DNA of 64,000 nucleotides from Linnemannia schmuckeri (GCA_029449235.1 JANATG010000006.1:744001-808000); one strand, 5' to 3'; positions 36,178 to 47,992 are shown, counted from the stretch's first letter. Notes: generated by a model not told the origin, from the letters alone. A program made the numbers and translations.

Positions 36178-36896
36178 TTAAAGCATGTAAACAGCAGACA
36201 AGAGAAGACCAGCAGCACCGAGGACGATGGTGTTCTTGTTGGAGGCAGCACCAGAGTTCTTAGTATCAGTCTTGATGGAGGGAACGGCACCAGCAGCGCC
36301 CGAGGTGGTGGCACCAGCGCCAGCGGCAGAGGTGGTGGTGGGCTTGGTACCAGCAGGGGTGGTCACGGTGCCGTTACCGCCAGCAGCAGGGGTGGTGGCA
36401 GCGGGAGGGGTGACGCCAGTGGAGGTGGCAGCGGGGCCCTTGGTGTAAGGAGCAGGGTCCCACAGGTTGGGCTGGGCAGGGACGCCGGGCTGGGGAACAA
36501 CGGCACCCTTGGGGTTCTCGTTGAGGCAGCACTCGCCCTTGGTGATGGAGACACAGAGGGGGTAGCCGACGTCCAAGTTGGCGCAGTCGGGTCTCAACTT
36601 GTCGTTCCACTTGAGGAGATCGGGAAAGGTGATGCCGAACTTGGCAGCGAAAGCGTTGCAGTCAGGGGTGCCGGCTATTGTGATAGAGATAGAGGACAAG
36701 GAACGACATGTTAGGGCACATGAGTCTTTTCCGTGGAGCACAACTGAAACGAGCAATAAAACATGACGGAGCAAAAAGAGTGCTACATACGTTCAACAAC
36801 ATAGGACTTGGTGCACTCCTTGATGGGGATGGGGACAACGGCAGCAGCCTGGGAGGCAGCGAGGGCGAGAACAACGGCGGAGAGAGTGAACTTCAT
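36178..36896 (-). CDS. Secreted single-LysM protein, GPI-type, copy A
   Basis: Two exons, in coding order: 36896-36791 and 36674-36178; 200 residues. Signal peptide MKFTLSAVVLALAASQAAA, cleaved near residue 19. One LysM (CBM50) domain spans about residues 28-75: KSYVVEPGTPDCNAFAAKFG, LLKWNDKLRPDC and NLDVGYPLCV. It carries paired cysteines and is followed by KGECCLNENP. Residues 90-170 are Pro/Thr/Ala/Gly-rich, typical of an O-glycosylated stalk. The end is hydrophobic (IVLGAAGLLLSAVYML) after Ser/Asn residues, fitting a GPI-anchor signal. LysM domains bind chitin-type GlcNAc polymers; here wall attachment or masking of chitin is plausible but untested. Copies B and C have the same intron site (phase 1 after VVE) and a same-size first exon, so they arose by duplication. 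Confidence 0.9.
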
Positions 36897-37130
36897 TGTG
36901 TGTAAGAGGTGGTCGTAAAGAGAGCGAGAGAGTGTTGGCGGGTGGGTAGTAGGATATGAGAGAGAATGAGTAAGGTGAAGGGTGGATGTTTTTTGTTAAA
37001 AAAACGTAGAAAAAAAGGGAATGGAAGGTGTTTGAGTGGTGGTGGTGGTGAAGGGAAGGGAAGGTGTTTGTGAAGAAGAAAAGAGAAAAGAAAAAGAAAA
37101 AAAAAAAAAAGGGAAAGGGAAACTGGTAGA

Positions 37131-37140
37131 TATATATATA
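37131..37140 (-). promoter_or_regulatory. TATA element candidate of LysM copy A
   Basis: TATATATATA lies about 235 bp upstream of the start codon. An A/G-rich block (T/C-rich on the coding strand) at about 37077-37110 separates it from the leader. Copies B (CATAAAAA near 43332) and C (TATAAA at 45899-45904) have TATA-like elements at similar distances. Confidence 0.5.
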
Positions 37141-38338
37141 TCAGGCACCAACAAACGGTCAAAAGAAGACAAGACCTGTCCATCCACCCCACTCTCTGCG
37201 TAACCATTCTTTCCTTCAGTGGACGGAATATCAGGTTGGAAGTCAGAATTAAGTCCATCCGCACACTCATATCTGCTGAGGTATACAAACACACCCAGGG
37301 GTGAGGGTGAGAAAGGGGGGAAGAGAAGCGAAGAAAAGTGCTCTCAACTTTTTTTCATTATTTTCGTCTCATTTTAGTGTTTCCTCTCAATTTCACCAAT
37401 TATTAGAAAGGGAGCGAGGCAGAAGGAAGGAAGAGAAGGCAGCCAATTGACCACAAAACCATAAAAGAGGACCATCTTCCCAATGTACCTTTCCTCAATG
37501 CAGTCAGCTCGACCTTGTCCATCCACTCTCCTTTTTCCCATTTTCCCCCTCGTGCAGTCTGATTTCGATTGCACTCATTTCCATTTCTATTACACCCTGC
37601 ACCTCATTTAGGACAGAGGCTGTTGCTTAACAAACCCAAGAGATTATTCAGTCTGAACGATAGAAAGTTATAGTTACTGGGGTTTTCTATGCTGAGAGTG
37701 AGAATGGAGAATGTGGAAAAATGAGAACGAGAAAAAAAGACAAACAAAAACAAAACCAGGATAAACCTCTTTGGGTTTTGGGTTTAAAGCGGGTTCAGTT
37801 CACTTCAGTTCGAAAGGCATTCGAGACCTGAATCTCACATAACTCTCTTTTGTTGGTTTGCATCAACTAGTGAACGGAGTTTTTCTTTTCCTCTCACTTT
37901 TTTTTGCGATGATATGTGAGAGCCATTTCTCTATGGAGCAGGATGAAAAAGATGCAGTGGATGAGTGGGTCAGTTGATAGGCCTCTAGTGCTTGAAAGGC
38001 TGTCTGGCAGGGGAGGGCTCTCTCGCTCATTTGCTATTTTTCTTTATTACAGACATGTAGACTTGTAAACGTTATTTTTCCCTGCCGTCCAGATGCTCCC
38101 ATCTGATGGAAGTGTAACAACATACATAAACTGATCCACTTTTAGAACAAGGTCAGTTCTGCCGCAGATCAGAAAAAAATCAAAACAACCTGGCTCGCTG
38201 GCTGGCTGGCTGGTCGGCTTTATCTGCTCGGTATCGTACCCTTTCCTTCTTGTTGCTGTTGGCGTTGAGGAATGTTTGTATGTGAACGTGTGTATGTAAT
38301 GAAGCACAACAGTACTTCATTTATTGCGGGGACTGGTG

Positions 38339-38479
38339 GGCAAAAAAAGTCAAAAGGTGTGAGAATTCAGCTAGCTAGCTCGCCAGGTACACTTCTTCAA
38401 ATTAGCGCAACCCTCCTCATTTTCTGTCGTTCCCATTTTCTGTCGTTCCCGGGGTTTATCCCTTTTGACTTTTTTTGCC
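38339..38479. mobile_element. MITE-like element with 19-bp terminal inverted repeats
   Basis: GGCAAAAAAAGTCAAAAGG at 38339-38357 is the exact reverse complement of 38461-38479. The 103-bp interior includes two copies of ATTTTCTGTCGTTCCC. Total length is 141 bp with no coding capacity. No clear target-site duplication is visible, so it may instead be a simple palindromic structure. Confidence 0.4.
38418..38450 (+). repeat. 16-bp direct repeat, two copies
   Basis: ATTTTCTGTCGTTCCC occurs twice back to back, inside the inverted-repeat element. Confidence 0.85.
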
Positions 38480-41400
38480 AGGAGACCAAGAGTGAATAAA
38501 ACCAGCCTAGAGTGTGGCAAATAGCCGAAGTCTCCTTTCGTTCTCCTTGTTTTTTACTTTCTGCGAGTTGCCGTGTGGAGGGAGACATACCTCCGTTATA
38601 TTTTTCACTTTGTTCATTGTCATGGCGCCACACAAGGAGCGATGATGCAGGGTCATAAAAGCATAAATACAAGGGATATATTGAACATCTGTCGCTGCCT
38701 TTAACTTGTCGATCTACATGTTGCATTTGCGTCTCCTTGTTTTCGTCTCTCTTGTTTTCGTCTCCGTATATTTCGAAGGAAGACTCGTTCATAAATAACA
38801 AAGGACACGACGCGGAGGCGTATACCCATACGTTTATTTTACAATGGGGTACAGTAATCTTTTGTAGTCAAGGTTCCCCGTTTGAATGCTCACTTACAAC
38901 CTCAGATCGGATATCGTTTTTGCTTCCTAGCTTCAGACATCTTTTTATCTTTAACGTGCCCTCCGTGACGATACCTTTGCTTGAACGAACGTCCTATGCC
39001 TAGGAAATGTATATGAATCCGCTGTCAGGATCGTACTTTATTTTTCATGGGCATCCTTCTTCGCACAGCGCCCTCGTCAATGTGACTAACGTTTTTCACA
39101 CTTGATTTTCGCAAAGGAACTTTTTGCGTTACAAAGGCAACCGTATCGTTTTTTTTCTTGATATGAAATAGGATTTCGGATCCAAGGTATTGTCGGGTTC
39201 ATTAAACAACCTTTTCATTTAACAGTCGCTTGGATGTCTTTGCATATTGCGATCATTGTACGTATACACTCCTTTTTGCTTTGTCAATGTCAGTTCATTT
39301 GATGACACGATCAAATAGTGTCCTGTCAGCGTGGCCTTTTTATAGTAATGTAGAATCGAGCAGATAACAATGGGCCATAGCTTTCTAACTGTTCTTTGTA
39401 GGGAAAATAATCGACAAAATGGATTGCGATTGCCGCTCGGATCGTCGTTTTTGCACCAATTTTTACTCGCCTTCTTTGTCCTTGTTAATTTTGTGTCGAA
39501 CTTGCGACGATCTTGCCGGTGTAATCCTCGTTCATTTTTCGCTTAAGGATACATTGCTCTCTTTTCTGATCATGAACTAGCTTTATTTATTTCGGCCACC
39601 CAACGCCAGAGCAGCCCCTCCGATCAAGCCAACGGCTTTGATTTTTATTTTCTAACAGTAAAGAAAACAGACAAAAGGGACGATTGGTTCAGTCGAAAGA
39701 AAGGCGAAATTATGCCTTTCATGCATCATGGGACCGTTGATAGCTTTGTCGATTTTGACCCACTTTGTTCTCCTCTCTTTGCTTTCATTTTTTTTTTCTC
39801 GTAACAGGATTGCGTCTTGCCGTTCGTTCTCGTGTGCTGAGTGACACAGAAAAACACGTTTTGATATTAGATAAACATGTTCAACCAGACGATATAGACA
39901 ATTCAAGGGAAACTTGTATTGTGGCGAATGTATTTGGAAAATAAGGTCATGTTGGATTTGATCGGACTGAAGGTCACGTACATCTTTTTTAAGGACGATA
40001 AATCAAAACACGATACTGTACTGTTCCTCTAAAGATCCTTTGCTCAGAGATACATACGTGTCTCTTTTTCGTTATTGTAAACATATGCAACAGATTTCAA
40101 ATTCATGTATCATGGCGTTGATTGCCGGGATATTAACCCATAGATATAAGAGCATCAACAGTTTCTTCTCTGCAGTAAGACATGGTTGTAATGGTAGCGG
40201 GTGGTTCGAAGAGAAGAGAAGAAACAGGGCGCAGTCGTGTCGTTTCAAACAGACATTTGACAACAGACAAGAGGAGGATACGCAAAGGCAGAAACGCGAT
40301 CCTTTCTTCAATCTTCCTTGGAATATGTACACAGACGATTTATGTTAGTATTTTTGGCCTCTGAATGTGTGCAATATTGAAAAGGATTGCATCAATGAGG
40401 TCGATAGTCCACATTGAAAACGACGCTTGCATTGACTCCTGCATTCGTGTCGAATATGAGAACGGTAGCATTTTTTTTCCTTATTTTATAAGCGCAGATG
40501 CTGATAACTGTTCTTGTTTTACTTTCTTTTCTACGAATATTTTTTACTCTTGATCATAACGCCTCTTTTTTGGTTCGCTACCGTGCTTGTTTTTCTGATT
40601 TGCTTCGACAACTGCTGGATGTCCTTGAGGTGCTATCGTACGTTCTTTATGATGGAAATTAAAAAACTAAAATGATCATCGTCCTATCGAATGCTCCTCT
40701 ATACTTTGCGCAGTTGAGCCAACCGTGTCTTGCTGACCTTTTGATCCATGGACATGTTGGATGCTGCTGAATGTATGTGCTCTACCCTTTTTGAACATCA
40801 AAAAATGGTGCCGATCCTTATGGACGAGAAGGATGTCGCACTTAACTTGTTTTCTACGACTGCATGCACAATTAGTTACTGTTTTACGTCTTTGGTTGCC
40901 AACCACGCCTTTCTCAAGAACAACAATACCATGCGATGACATCTACCGCTTGGGACCCTGGTGTTACGAATTGAGGGCCTTTTTGATAGCACCTCCTGGA
41001 TATAAACCGGCGATACCGAACACTTTCGTTCCACAGAACAAAAGTGATGCGATGTTGTTCGCTCTTGCACGAGATGTGTATTTATGATAGCATTTTTTTG
41101 ACCGAGGATGAATCTCTGACCTTTCATATTAAGAGGAAGACTCTATGCTTCTCAAACATCAAAAAAAAACCTACAGTAGGATGCTTCCGGCCGGAGTTGA
41201 CGCTCCTATATGGCGACAGATGATATCTAATAAGACGAATCATTTGCATTGATGCACTGGTCTCTTCTTTTTCTATTGGTCAGGTACACGCTCGATGGAA
41301 GGAGTCGTGCCTCATGGAGAGTGGCAGTAGGAGTAAGAAAATCGAACGTCGGCTTGTTATAGATCTTTCTTTTCGTATGATACGGCTTCATAAATGGTGT

Positions 41401-42373
41401 GGAGAACAACACTCCGTGCTTCAAGCTATCGATAGCTCCTGGTGACTTTAGATGATTGAGTCTCACTTTTTTTCAGTTTTGATTCGTTTTGCTTTCTCGC
41501 TTAGTTCCAAGCTTGGGATGTGTTTTGCTGTATGTATCTGTTTTTGCGTCATTTCGTTTCCGCTTTTCAATATATGCGATACACAAGAGATGAGCAGAGA
41601 AGGAGAAGTGAAAGGAAAGTAAGGTCACGTTCAGTGATGGCAGAGCATTTCTTGGAGGCATGGGACCTAGAGAGCGCGATCGCCATTAAGCCTTACGACT
41701 CGCTCCTACTCGGTGACAGGTCGCCTGGGGAATGCGATTCGCGATTTAGAGTGGGAAAGAACTTTTCAGAGAAGAGAGAAGGAAAGACCAAAAAAAGAGA
41801 GCCCAGTCCCTCAATCCGAGCGCCACCACCTTTATCTACGATTAGCATCAGAAGTCCCTGTTTTGGTGTTCTGGACTCAGGAATGAACCCGCCTTTTTTT
41901 CTTTTCAACTAGCTAACAGTTGTCGTTGACTCTAAGCAAGTTAAAGAGGTTATTAATCCTGAATAAAAGGCATTGCTGTCCGTTCGTTCTTCAAATTCGT
42001 TGTTGGTTGGTTGGTAAGTTTTCCTCGGTCACTTTTTTTTTGTGGGCTTGACTTGAGAGCCGCTCATAAGTAGCACATGGGGAAGAGACACACTCTATGG
42101 AGGGGAGGCGGTTTTTTGGAGTCGACAGGGTCAACAAATAAAATCTTAATATCACGGCGGTTAACAGTAGTGGTGGTAATGAAGTAATCATCACTTCAAA
42201 GGCCACTCCCCCTTTTTACTGTCGACGTTGTTGTCGCTGTCTTTTGTTGGTATTAGTTCTTTTATTTCCGCCCAGCGGGAATAAGGAAGTTGTTTTTTTT
42301 TGTTTCCATTTCGTAAAGACAGTTCATTAATCTAAGTAAGTTTTTTTTTGTCTAAGTCGTATCCATGAACTAT

Positions 42374-43092
42374 TTAAAGCATGTAAGCGACCGAGAGGAC
42401 AACACCGGCAGCAGCCAAGGCCATGGAGGCCTTGGAGCTGGAAGCAGCGCTCTTGCCGTTGGCAGGAACCTGAGGGGTGGGCTTGGTGCCAGCAGGGGTG
42501 GTGGAGGTGGTGGGGGGAACGGTAGCGGCAGAGGTGGGAGCAGTGGTAACAGTTCCGTTGGTAGGGGGAACAACAGGGGCTCCGGTGGTGGCGGGAGGGG
42601 TCACAACGCCGCTGGAGGTGGGGGTGGGGGTGGCATTAGGGGTCTTGGTGTAGGGAGCAGGGTCCCACAAGTTGCCCTGGGTGACGCCGGGCTGGGGAAC
42701 GAGGGCACCCTTAGGATTCTCGTTGAGGCAGCACTCGCCCTTGGTGACGGAGACACAGATGGGGTATCCGACGTCCAAGTTCAAGCAATCGGGTCTAAGC
42801 TTCTGGTTCCACTTGAGGAGATCTTCGAAGGTGACACCGAACTTAGTAGCGAAGGCATCGCAGTGAGGGGTGCCGGCTATTATGATGGAGACAGAGGAGA
42901 GATTGTTAGGGTACAACGTCTTCAATTGCAGAAATAGGTACTCGAATAGCAGAGACCAGGACTGTGTATGGAAGGGTGCTATGTACGTTCGACAACGTAG
43001 GAGCGGGTGCACTCCTTGACGGGGATGGGGACAACGGCGGCAGCCTGGGAAGCAGCGAGAGCAAGAACAATGGCAGAGAGAGTGAACTTCAT
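42374..43092 (-). CDS. Secreted single-LysM protein, GPI-type, copy B
   Basis: Two exons, in coding order: 43092-42987 and 42876-42374; 202 residues. It is the closest relative of copy A: signal peptide MKFTLSAIVLALAASQAAA, then RSYVVEPGTPHCDAFATKFG, LLKWNQKLRPDC, NLDVGYPICVSVTKGECC and a shared NLWDPAPYTK after the domain. The stalk is longer in Thr/Pro repeats (about 95-170), and the C-terminus ends in a hydrophobic tail (MALAAAGVVLSVAYML) after Ser residues, as for GPI attachment. Differences from copy A are mostly in the stalk, while the LysM core and Cys pattern are kept, suggesting preserved ligand binding. The upstream sequence also resembles that of copy A. The Gly-rich frame seen on the opposite strand is an antisense shadow of this stalk. 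Confidence 0.9.
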
Positions 43093-44862
43093 GATTGTAG
43101 ATATGTCTTTGGTGTTGGAAATGGAGAGAGGAGGGTGTTTATGGACGTGAGAACGTAGGCGAGTTGTAAGGGGAAGGGGTAATTTTTTTGTCAAAAAAAG
43201 CGTGAAAAAAAGGGAATGGAAGTTGTTTGTGGAGGAAAGGTGGTGTTAAGTGATGAAGAATGAGAAGAAAAGAAAAAAAGGAAAAAAAAAAAAAAAAAAG
43301 AGAGAGATGAGGAACAGAAAGCGGAACGGTTTTTATGACAGCGGCAAACAACAGCAAACAACAAGAAACAGTGACAGCCGTTGTTCCTTCTTTGTGCTTC
43401 TAATCCTCACTCCAGTATCCACCAATTCGATTGTGTGGTATGCCCTGTCTACTGTATCTGTCCATTTCGTGCCGAGAGAAGAAAAAGTGCTCTCGACCTC
43501 AAGTCCTTCTCTCTTTTCCATCCATCCAACATTGAACAAAAGACAATTTATGGGAAGGCCAGAGTTACACACGAGAAAAAAACTTTTATTAGCATTATCT
43601 CACATCACTCGTCGACAAAAGGCGTTCTTCTCTTCCTTTCTCTTTGTTTGCACAAACAATTGAGTTACTGAACACACAATGCCACAAATAGCATTTTGCA
43701 TAACAGCGGTAATAGCAATAGTCCCTGGGTAACATTCGATCATGAAGGTAGTGTACCCATTTGTTTGAACAACTAGAGTCCTATGAATGCAGTTTCGAGT
43801 AAGTGTTGAAAAGTGACGAAGGTGTTACTGCTACGGAAAAGAGTAAGTACGCATTAGCTCTTTTTAATCGTTCACCCCGCACACGCCTAGAAGCGAAGGA
43901 AGGTTTAGTCATTATTAAAAAAAAAATGGGAATCCTCGGTAAACGGCTTTCGCTTGGTAGAGTGTGAGTGAGTGTGTGAGCTCATCCTTTTCTCTCCCTC
44001 ATGAACTCGTGCACACAGACAGACCTAATATGCGGTATGAGCCAACCAAAATGCGATACTGTCCCACTGCAGCGAAAAAGAAGACGGAGAAAAAAAATGA
44101 GCCCTCTCTTGGGGGGAGACAGGGGTTTTGTTAATCAGAGATGAACTTTTTTGTATCTGTCTGGGCCTGAAAATTGCAATTTGTGCTCATACATCAACAA
44201 CAAGCAAAGTAAACAAGCAAAAGTGGTCTTCTGGAATCTGGCATTTGGTAATTTCACAGGCATCTACTAGTGATACTCTTAACTATAAAAAAAGGGTCAA
44301 TGGGCTGGTTATTGCAGCAGACTGGCATTCCTCGGCAAGTTTGTCTGTTAACACTGATCCAGGGCTCCGGGGAAGTGGGCTATGTTCTCTTGTATTTTCC
44401 GGTGCGGTGCGGAGGATACTCCTCCGTACACTGCTCTAAATATACCAAAAAAACGTGTTCCTGTAAAACAAAAACGCTCATTTAGAACTTCGAGAGAAGA
44501 GATCAAGAGACTAGAAAATGTATATCTGTGGGTTCCTGGTTCCTGGGATCCATTCAATTGCAATCATGATATCTGTCGTGGATGTGGTTTGCTCTTTTTT
44601 TTTATATTTATTAGAAGATCTATGAGGCTGGTAGGTTGACGGGATGATGGGATGTTGGTAAGACGGGATAATGGTATGAACGTAGAGAATGCACTATGTG
44701 AGTGTGAATACGCAGCAGGATGAAGGATGATACAAGTACAAAGGGATAGGAGAAACAAACTGGTGACGGTCCCAATTACGGGAGAACAATTTGTTTCGTC
44801 AATAATGCTAACGAATCAACGAGGAGTTCAAGATATTTTTTTAATATTGGCTGTCTGTCTGT
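43093..44862. other. Spacer between LysM copies B and C
   Basis: LysM B promoter followed by about 1.4 kb without a recognisable gene. A/G-rich block at 43262-43305. No repeats of note apart from homopolymers. Confidence 0.6.
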
Positions 44863-45679
44863 TTAGAGAACATAAACAGCAGAGAGGATAACAGCTGCGA
44901 CAGCGAGCATCATTGACCCCTTGGTCAATCCACCAGCAGCACTGCTGTTCTTGTTGGAGGTATTAATGACGCTGGGAGTAATAGGTACAAAAGGGGTGGT
45001 TGTAGTGACAGGAGCAATAGTTGGGGTGGTGGTGGTGGCGATGATAACTGGAGGAGGAACAGGGGCAGAAGTGGTAGGGGTGGTAAGAGAAGGAGGAGGG
45101 GGAGGGGCGACAGTGGTGGTCGTGCCGGCGGTTGTGGTTGTGGTTGTGGTTGTGGTGGTAGGAGAAGAGGTGGTGGTAGTTGTGGTAGTAGTGGTGGCCT
45201 TGGTAGTAGTAGTAGTAGTAGTAGTGCGGGTGGTTGTGGTCGTCGTGGGCTTGGGGTTTTCATTGAGGCAGCATTCTCCAGGGGTGACCGAGACGCAGAT
45301 AGGGTGTCCAACATCAAGGTTCAAGCAGTCCTTTCTCAGCTTCTGGTTCCAGCGCAGGAGATCATCGAAGGTGACGCCGAAGCGCTGAGCAAAGTCAATG
45401 CAGGTGGTATCTGTTGCTATTGTTATTAAGCACCGATGTGGTTATTGACAGAAGAAAGAGTGATAAGGGATGAGGCTGTCAGCGCTGTGTCCATTTAGAT
45501 ATCATGCAGTGAAGTGCTCATATATTTTTTTTAGTGCGTTGCGAGCACAGGGAAAGAGAGGAGTGATACTTACGTTGGACGACGACAGACTTTGTGCACT
45601 CCTTGACAGGGATGGGAATAACAGCCATGACCTGGGACACGGCCAGAGCGAGAACGGTAGCACAGAACGTGAGCTTCAT
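44863..45679 (-). CDS. Secreted single-LysM protein, GPI-type, copy C, with a long Thr-rich stalk
   Basis: Two exons, in coding order: 45679-45574 and 45416-44863; 219 residues. Signal peptide MKLTFCATVLALAVSQVMA. The LysM core is more diverged than A/B: KSVVVQPTDTTCIDFAQRFG, LLRWNQKLRKDC and NLDVGHPICVSVTPGECC. The NLWDP block of A/B is missing; instead an almost pure Thr tract with some Ala/Pro/Ser (about 90-135) is encoded by GTG/GTA-type trinucleotide repeats (minus-strand ACN codons). Such tracts in wall proteins are usually heavily O-mannosylated and can change length. A hydrophobic tail (MMLAVAAVILSAVYVL) fits a GPI signal. The intron site is identical to A and B. The loss of the PGTPxC element (PTDTTC here) may alter binding; this is inference. 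Confidence 0.88.
45155..45245 (+). repeat. Trinucleotide (GTG/GTA) tract encoding the Thr stalk of LysM C
   Basis: On the plus strand the DNA is a run of GTGGTT/GTAGTA-type triplets, including several perfect GTA units near 45205-45225. It encodes the poly-Thr part of copy C on the minus strand and is a candidate for length polymorphism. Confidence 0.75.
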
Positions 45680-46957
45680 TGTTGTGTTGAGATGTTGAGT
45701 GAAATGTGTTGTGCGGTTGTGCAGTTGGATCAAGAACGAGAAAGAGAACAAAGAAAGGACGTGAAGAGTAAGGATTAGGATAGAGTGGCTACAAGAGAAA
45801 AAAGGAAGGGGAAAGAGTAGAGAAGGATATTTTTGAAGGAATGAAAAAAAAAAAAAAAAAAAAAAAAAAAGAAGCAATAATGGCGCTTTTTTGCCTTCTT
45901 TATAAACGAGGCGAACGAATCAGGCAGAGGGCAAAGAGGCACAGGGACAAACAGTAAGGTGATCGATCAATAATGAAAATGATGACAGATAGTGACAGTC
46001 TTGGTGCTTACAGCGATAAACCATTCAGGTCTCAGGCCAACAATAATCAAAATTTATTATTTACTAACGGATCAGTACGCAGCGAACATATTATATTTGT
46101 CTGTTGACAATTCTGTTCAACAGTTCATCCCATTGTAACCCCTGGTTTCGAATCGTCACAACAGACAATCTCGCCAAGACTTATTGTTTATATCTATTTA
46201 AGCTATCGCCTCCTTTCCTTTCCTTGTGCCTCATTGTGTGTGTGTTTATTGTCTCTACACAGGCAGCAAAAAAGGAAGGAAGGAAGAAAAGAAGAAAAGG
46301 AAGGAAGGACGGAAGACGTAGAAAGCAAAAAAGCAAAAAGCACAGACTGAGCCTGTGTCGCACAGCACAAGGCAGGAGGGAAAAAAACGTGCGATGGTCG
46401 AGGGCGTAAATTTTGCGCTCATGTGTTCTAACTTACGAAATAGTGGAAGGCTAGGATGGGAAAGACGAAGGCCGAAAGAGGGAGGGATGGGTTCAAATGA
46501 GCATTTATGTCGGTTAGAAATAGATCTTCAAAATAGCCTTTTTCTTTCTTGTTTTCATAGGCTGCAAGGTAGACTTGTTTTCATCATAGATGCCAACCTG
46601 TCTTTCTAAGAGAAAATATAGTAGTCATCGCCATGACGGGTAAAACAAACAGCAACTCGTTCATCCTTGTTCCAATAATCCAAGCCAAAAGTGTTCAAGA
46701 ATGAATAATAGTCGAAGCATCGTCATGATGATTGGAACAGCGCATCAGAGTCTATATCAAGCCACCAGGAAGCAAGCACACAACGGCCAACAACCCACCC
46801 AACGGTTCACAAGTGAAGAAGCCAAATAGAAAATGAATTGAGAGTTATTTTTATTAACTGTGCGTGGATATTAATGAGTGTGGTATTATGTTGTACAAAG
46901 TGAGCTACTGCTGTTGTATGCAAAAAAAAGTCGAACGATCAAAGATTCTCAATTCGT
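45680..46957. other. Spacer between LysM C and LUD copy 1
   Basis: Contains a 27-A run at 45844-45870 and a TATA-like element at 45899-45904 for LysM C, then AT-rich DNA with AAGGAAGG repeats near 46275-46310. No gene recognised. Confidence 0.6.
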
Positions 46958-47992
46958 TTAGAATCCGAGGGCATCGTTGACGAGAACAACCTGGATACGT
47001 CCAGGAGCAAAGGGGTTGGCCGCTCTAAGTACTTCAAAGTTCACGATAGCCGAAGCAGGGACGCCGTAAGCATCGCGGGCACGAGCAGACTCGGCAGCAA
47101 GGGCAAACTCGTTGGTGCGGGTCCAGGCTTCGTCTTCATCCTTGACAATCTTGTTGGTACCGACGACAACAATGACATTAGCGGCACCGAAGGCAACACC
47201 GCCGACCTTGGAGCCCGAGAGATCAGCGTGGGCGAGCTTTCCGTCCTCGGTAACGGCAGACATAGAAGTGAGGTAGTAGTCGACTGTGGAGCCAATGGTG
47301 CGGCGGAGCTCGGCCTGCTTGGCAGGGTCCTTCTCGGCAAGAATGGTGGCATGGACGTTGTCCCAGGCACTAATCATATATCAAAATCACAAAACGTTAT
47401 AGTTGGTTAGATATCAAGTCGGACGATCAAAGCCACAAAAAGTGAGTGGTTTAGCAGAGACAAAGAGATCTTCAGTCTCTCGCTGCCATTCCTTTCACGC
47501 CAGACATCGATAAAAGCACAAAGAGTATCCAAAAAAGCACACTTACGTCTCTCCTTTCAAGAATGTGATGAATCCAATTTCCTCCAAAGTAGTAGAGTGA
47601 GCGTTGTTGACGGAGGCACCGGCAGGGATCAAGTTCTTGACCGTCTCAAAAGCCTCACCCCGGCTGTTGACCAAGTGGACCTTGAAGCCAGATTTCTCAA
47701 GACCGGCCTTGGCAGCCTCGACGCGCTCAGCGCTGACAACCTTGGTGTACTTGTGGTTGGCAAGGGCGGCCAACTGGGCATCTGACTTGGCAAGAGCAGC
47801 AAAGGTGTGGTTGGTGTGGGTGTTCTCGGGGTGGGCAGGCTCGGAAACCTTGGCGATGGGGGTCTTCAAGACAGGGGCGACGGGAGCAGCAGCAGCGGCA
47901 GGCTTGGAAGCAGCAGCGGGAGCAGCGGGAGTGGTGGTGGTCTTCTTGTTAGACTTGAAGATCTTCTTGATTTGCTTGAGAAGGGAAGGCAT
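46958..47992 (-). CDS. LUD-domain protein (LutC/YkgG-like), copy 1, with basic N-terminal extension
   Basis: Two exons, in coding order: 47992-47547 and 47369-46958; 285 residues. The LUD domain (about 60-285) is shared with copies 2 and 3: FKVHLVNSRGEAFETVKNLI, PAGASVNNAHSTTLEEIGF, VDYYLTSMSAVTEDG, SKVGGVAFGAANVIVVVGTN and RIQVVLVNDALGF. In bacteria LUD proteins such as LutC take part in L-lactate oxidation; the role of these fungal relatives is unknown. A unique 57-residue N-terminus starts MPSLLKQIKKIFKSNKK (amphipathic, basic) followed by Ala/Pro/Thr-rich linker, possibly a membrane-binding or targeting segment. The intron lies in the codon after LKGE (phase 2), the same place as the second intron of copy 3. 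Confidence 0.87.

Larger units (their letters stand above)
36897..42373. other. 5.5 kb gene-poor spacer between LysM copies A and B
   Basis: No gene could be supported. It starts with the LysM A promoter. About 38700-42300 looks AT-richer than the gene regions, with many short frames in all phases and no family motif. It contains a GCTGG run near 38191-38212, a 141-bp inverted-repeat element at 38339-38479 and a 16-bp direct repeat inside it. It could be a decayed mobile insertion; no transposase or reverse transcriptase motif was seen. Confidence 0.5.

Noticed and set aside
38397..38801. 134-codon minus-strand frame
   Set aside because: Runs across the inverted-repeat element, has no family similarity and no supporting splice or promoter signals.
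42365..42937. Gly-rich plus-strand frame
   Set aside because: Antisense of the Thr/Pro/Ala stalk of LysM copy B, which has signal peptide, splice sites and domain.
44921..45388. Val-rich plus-strand frame
   Set aside because: Antisense reading of the poly-Thr tract of LysM copy C.
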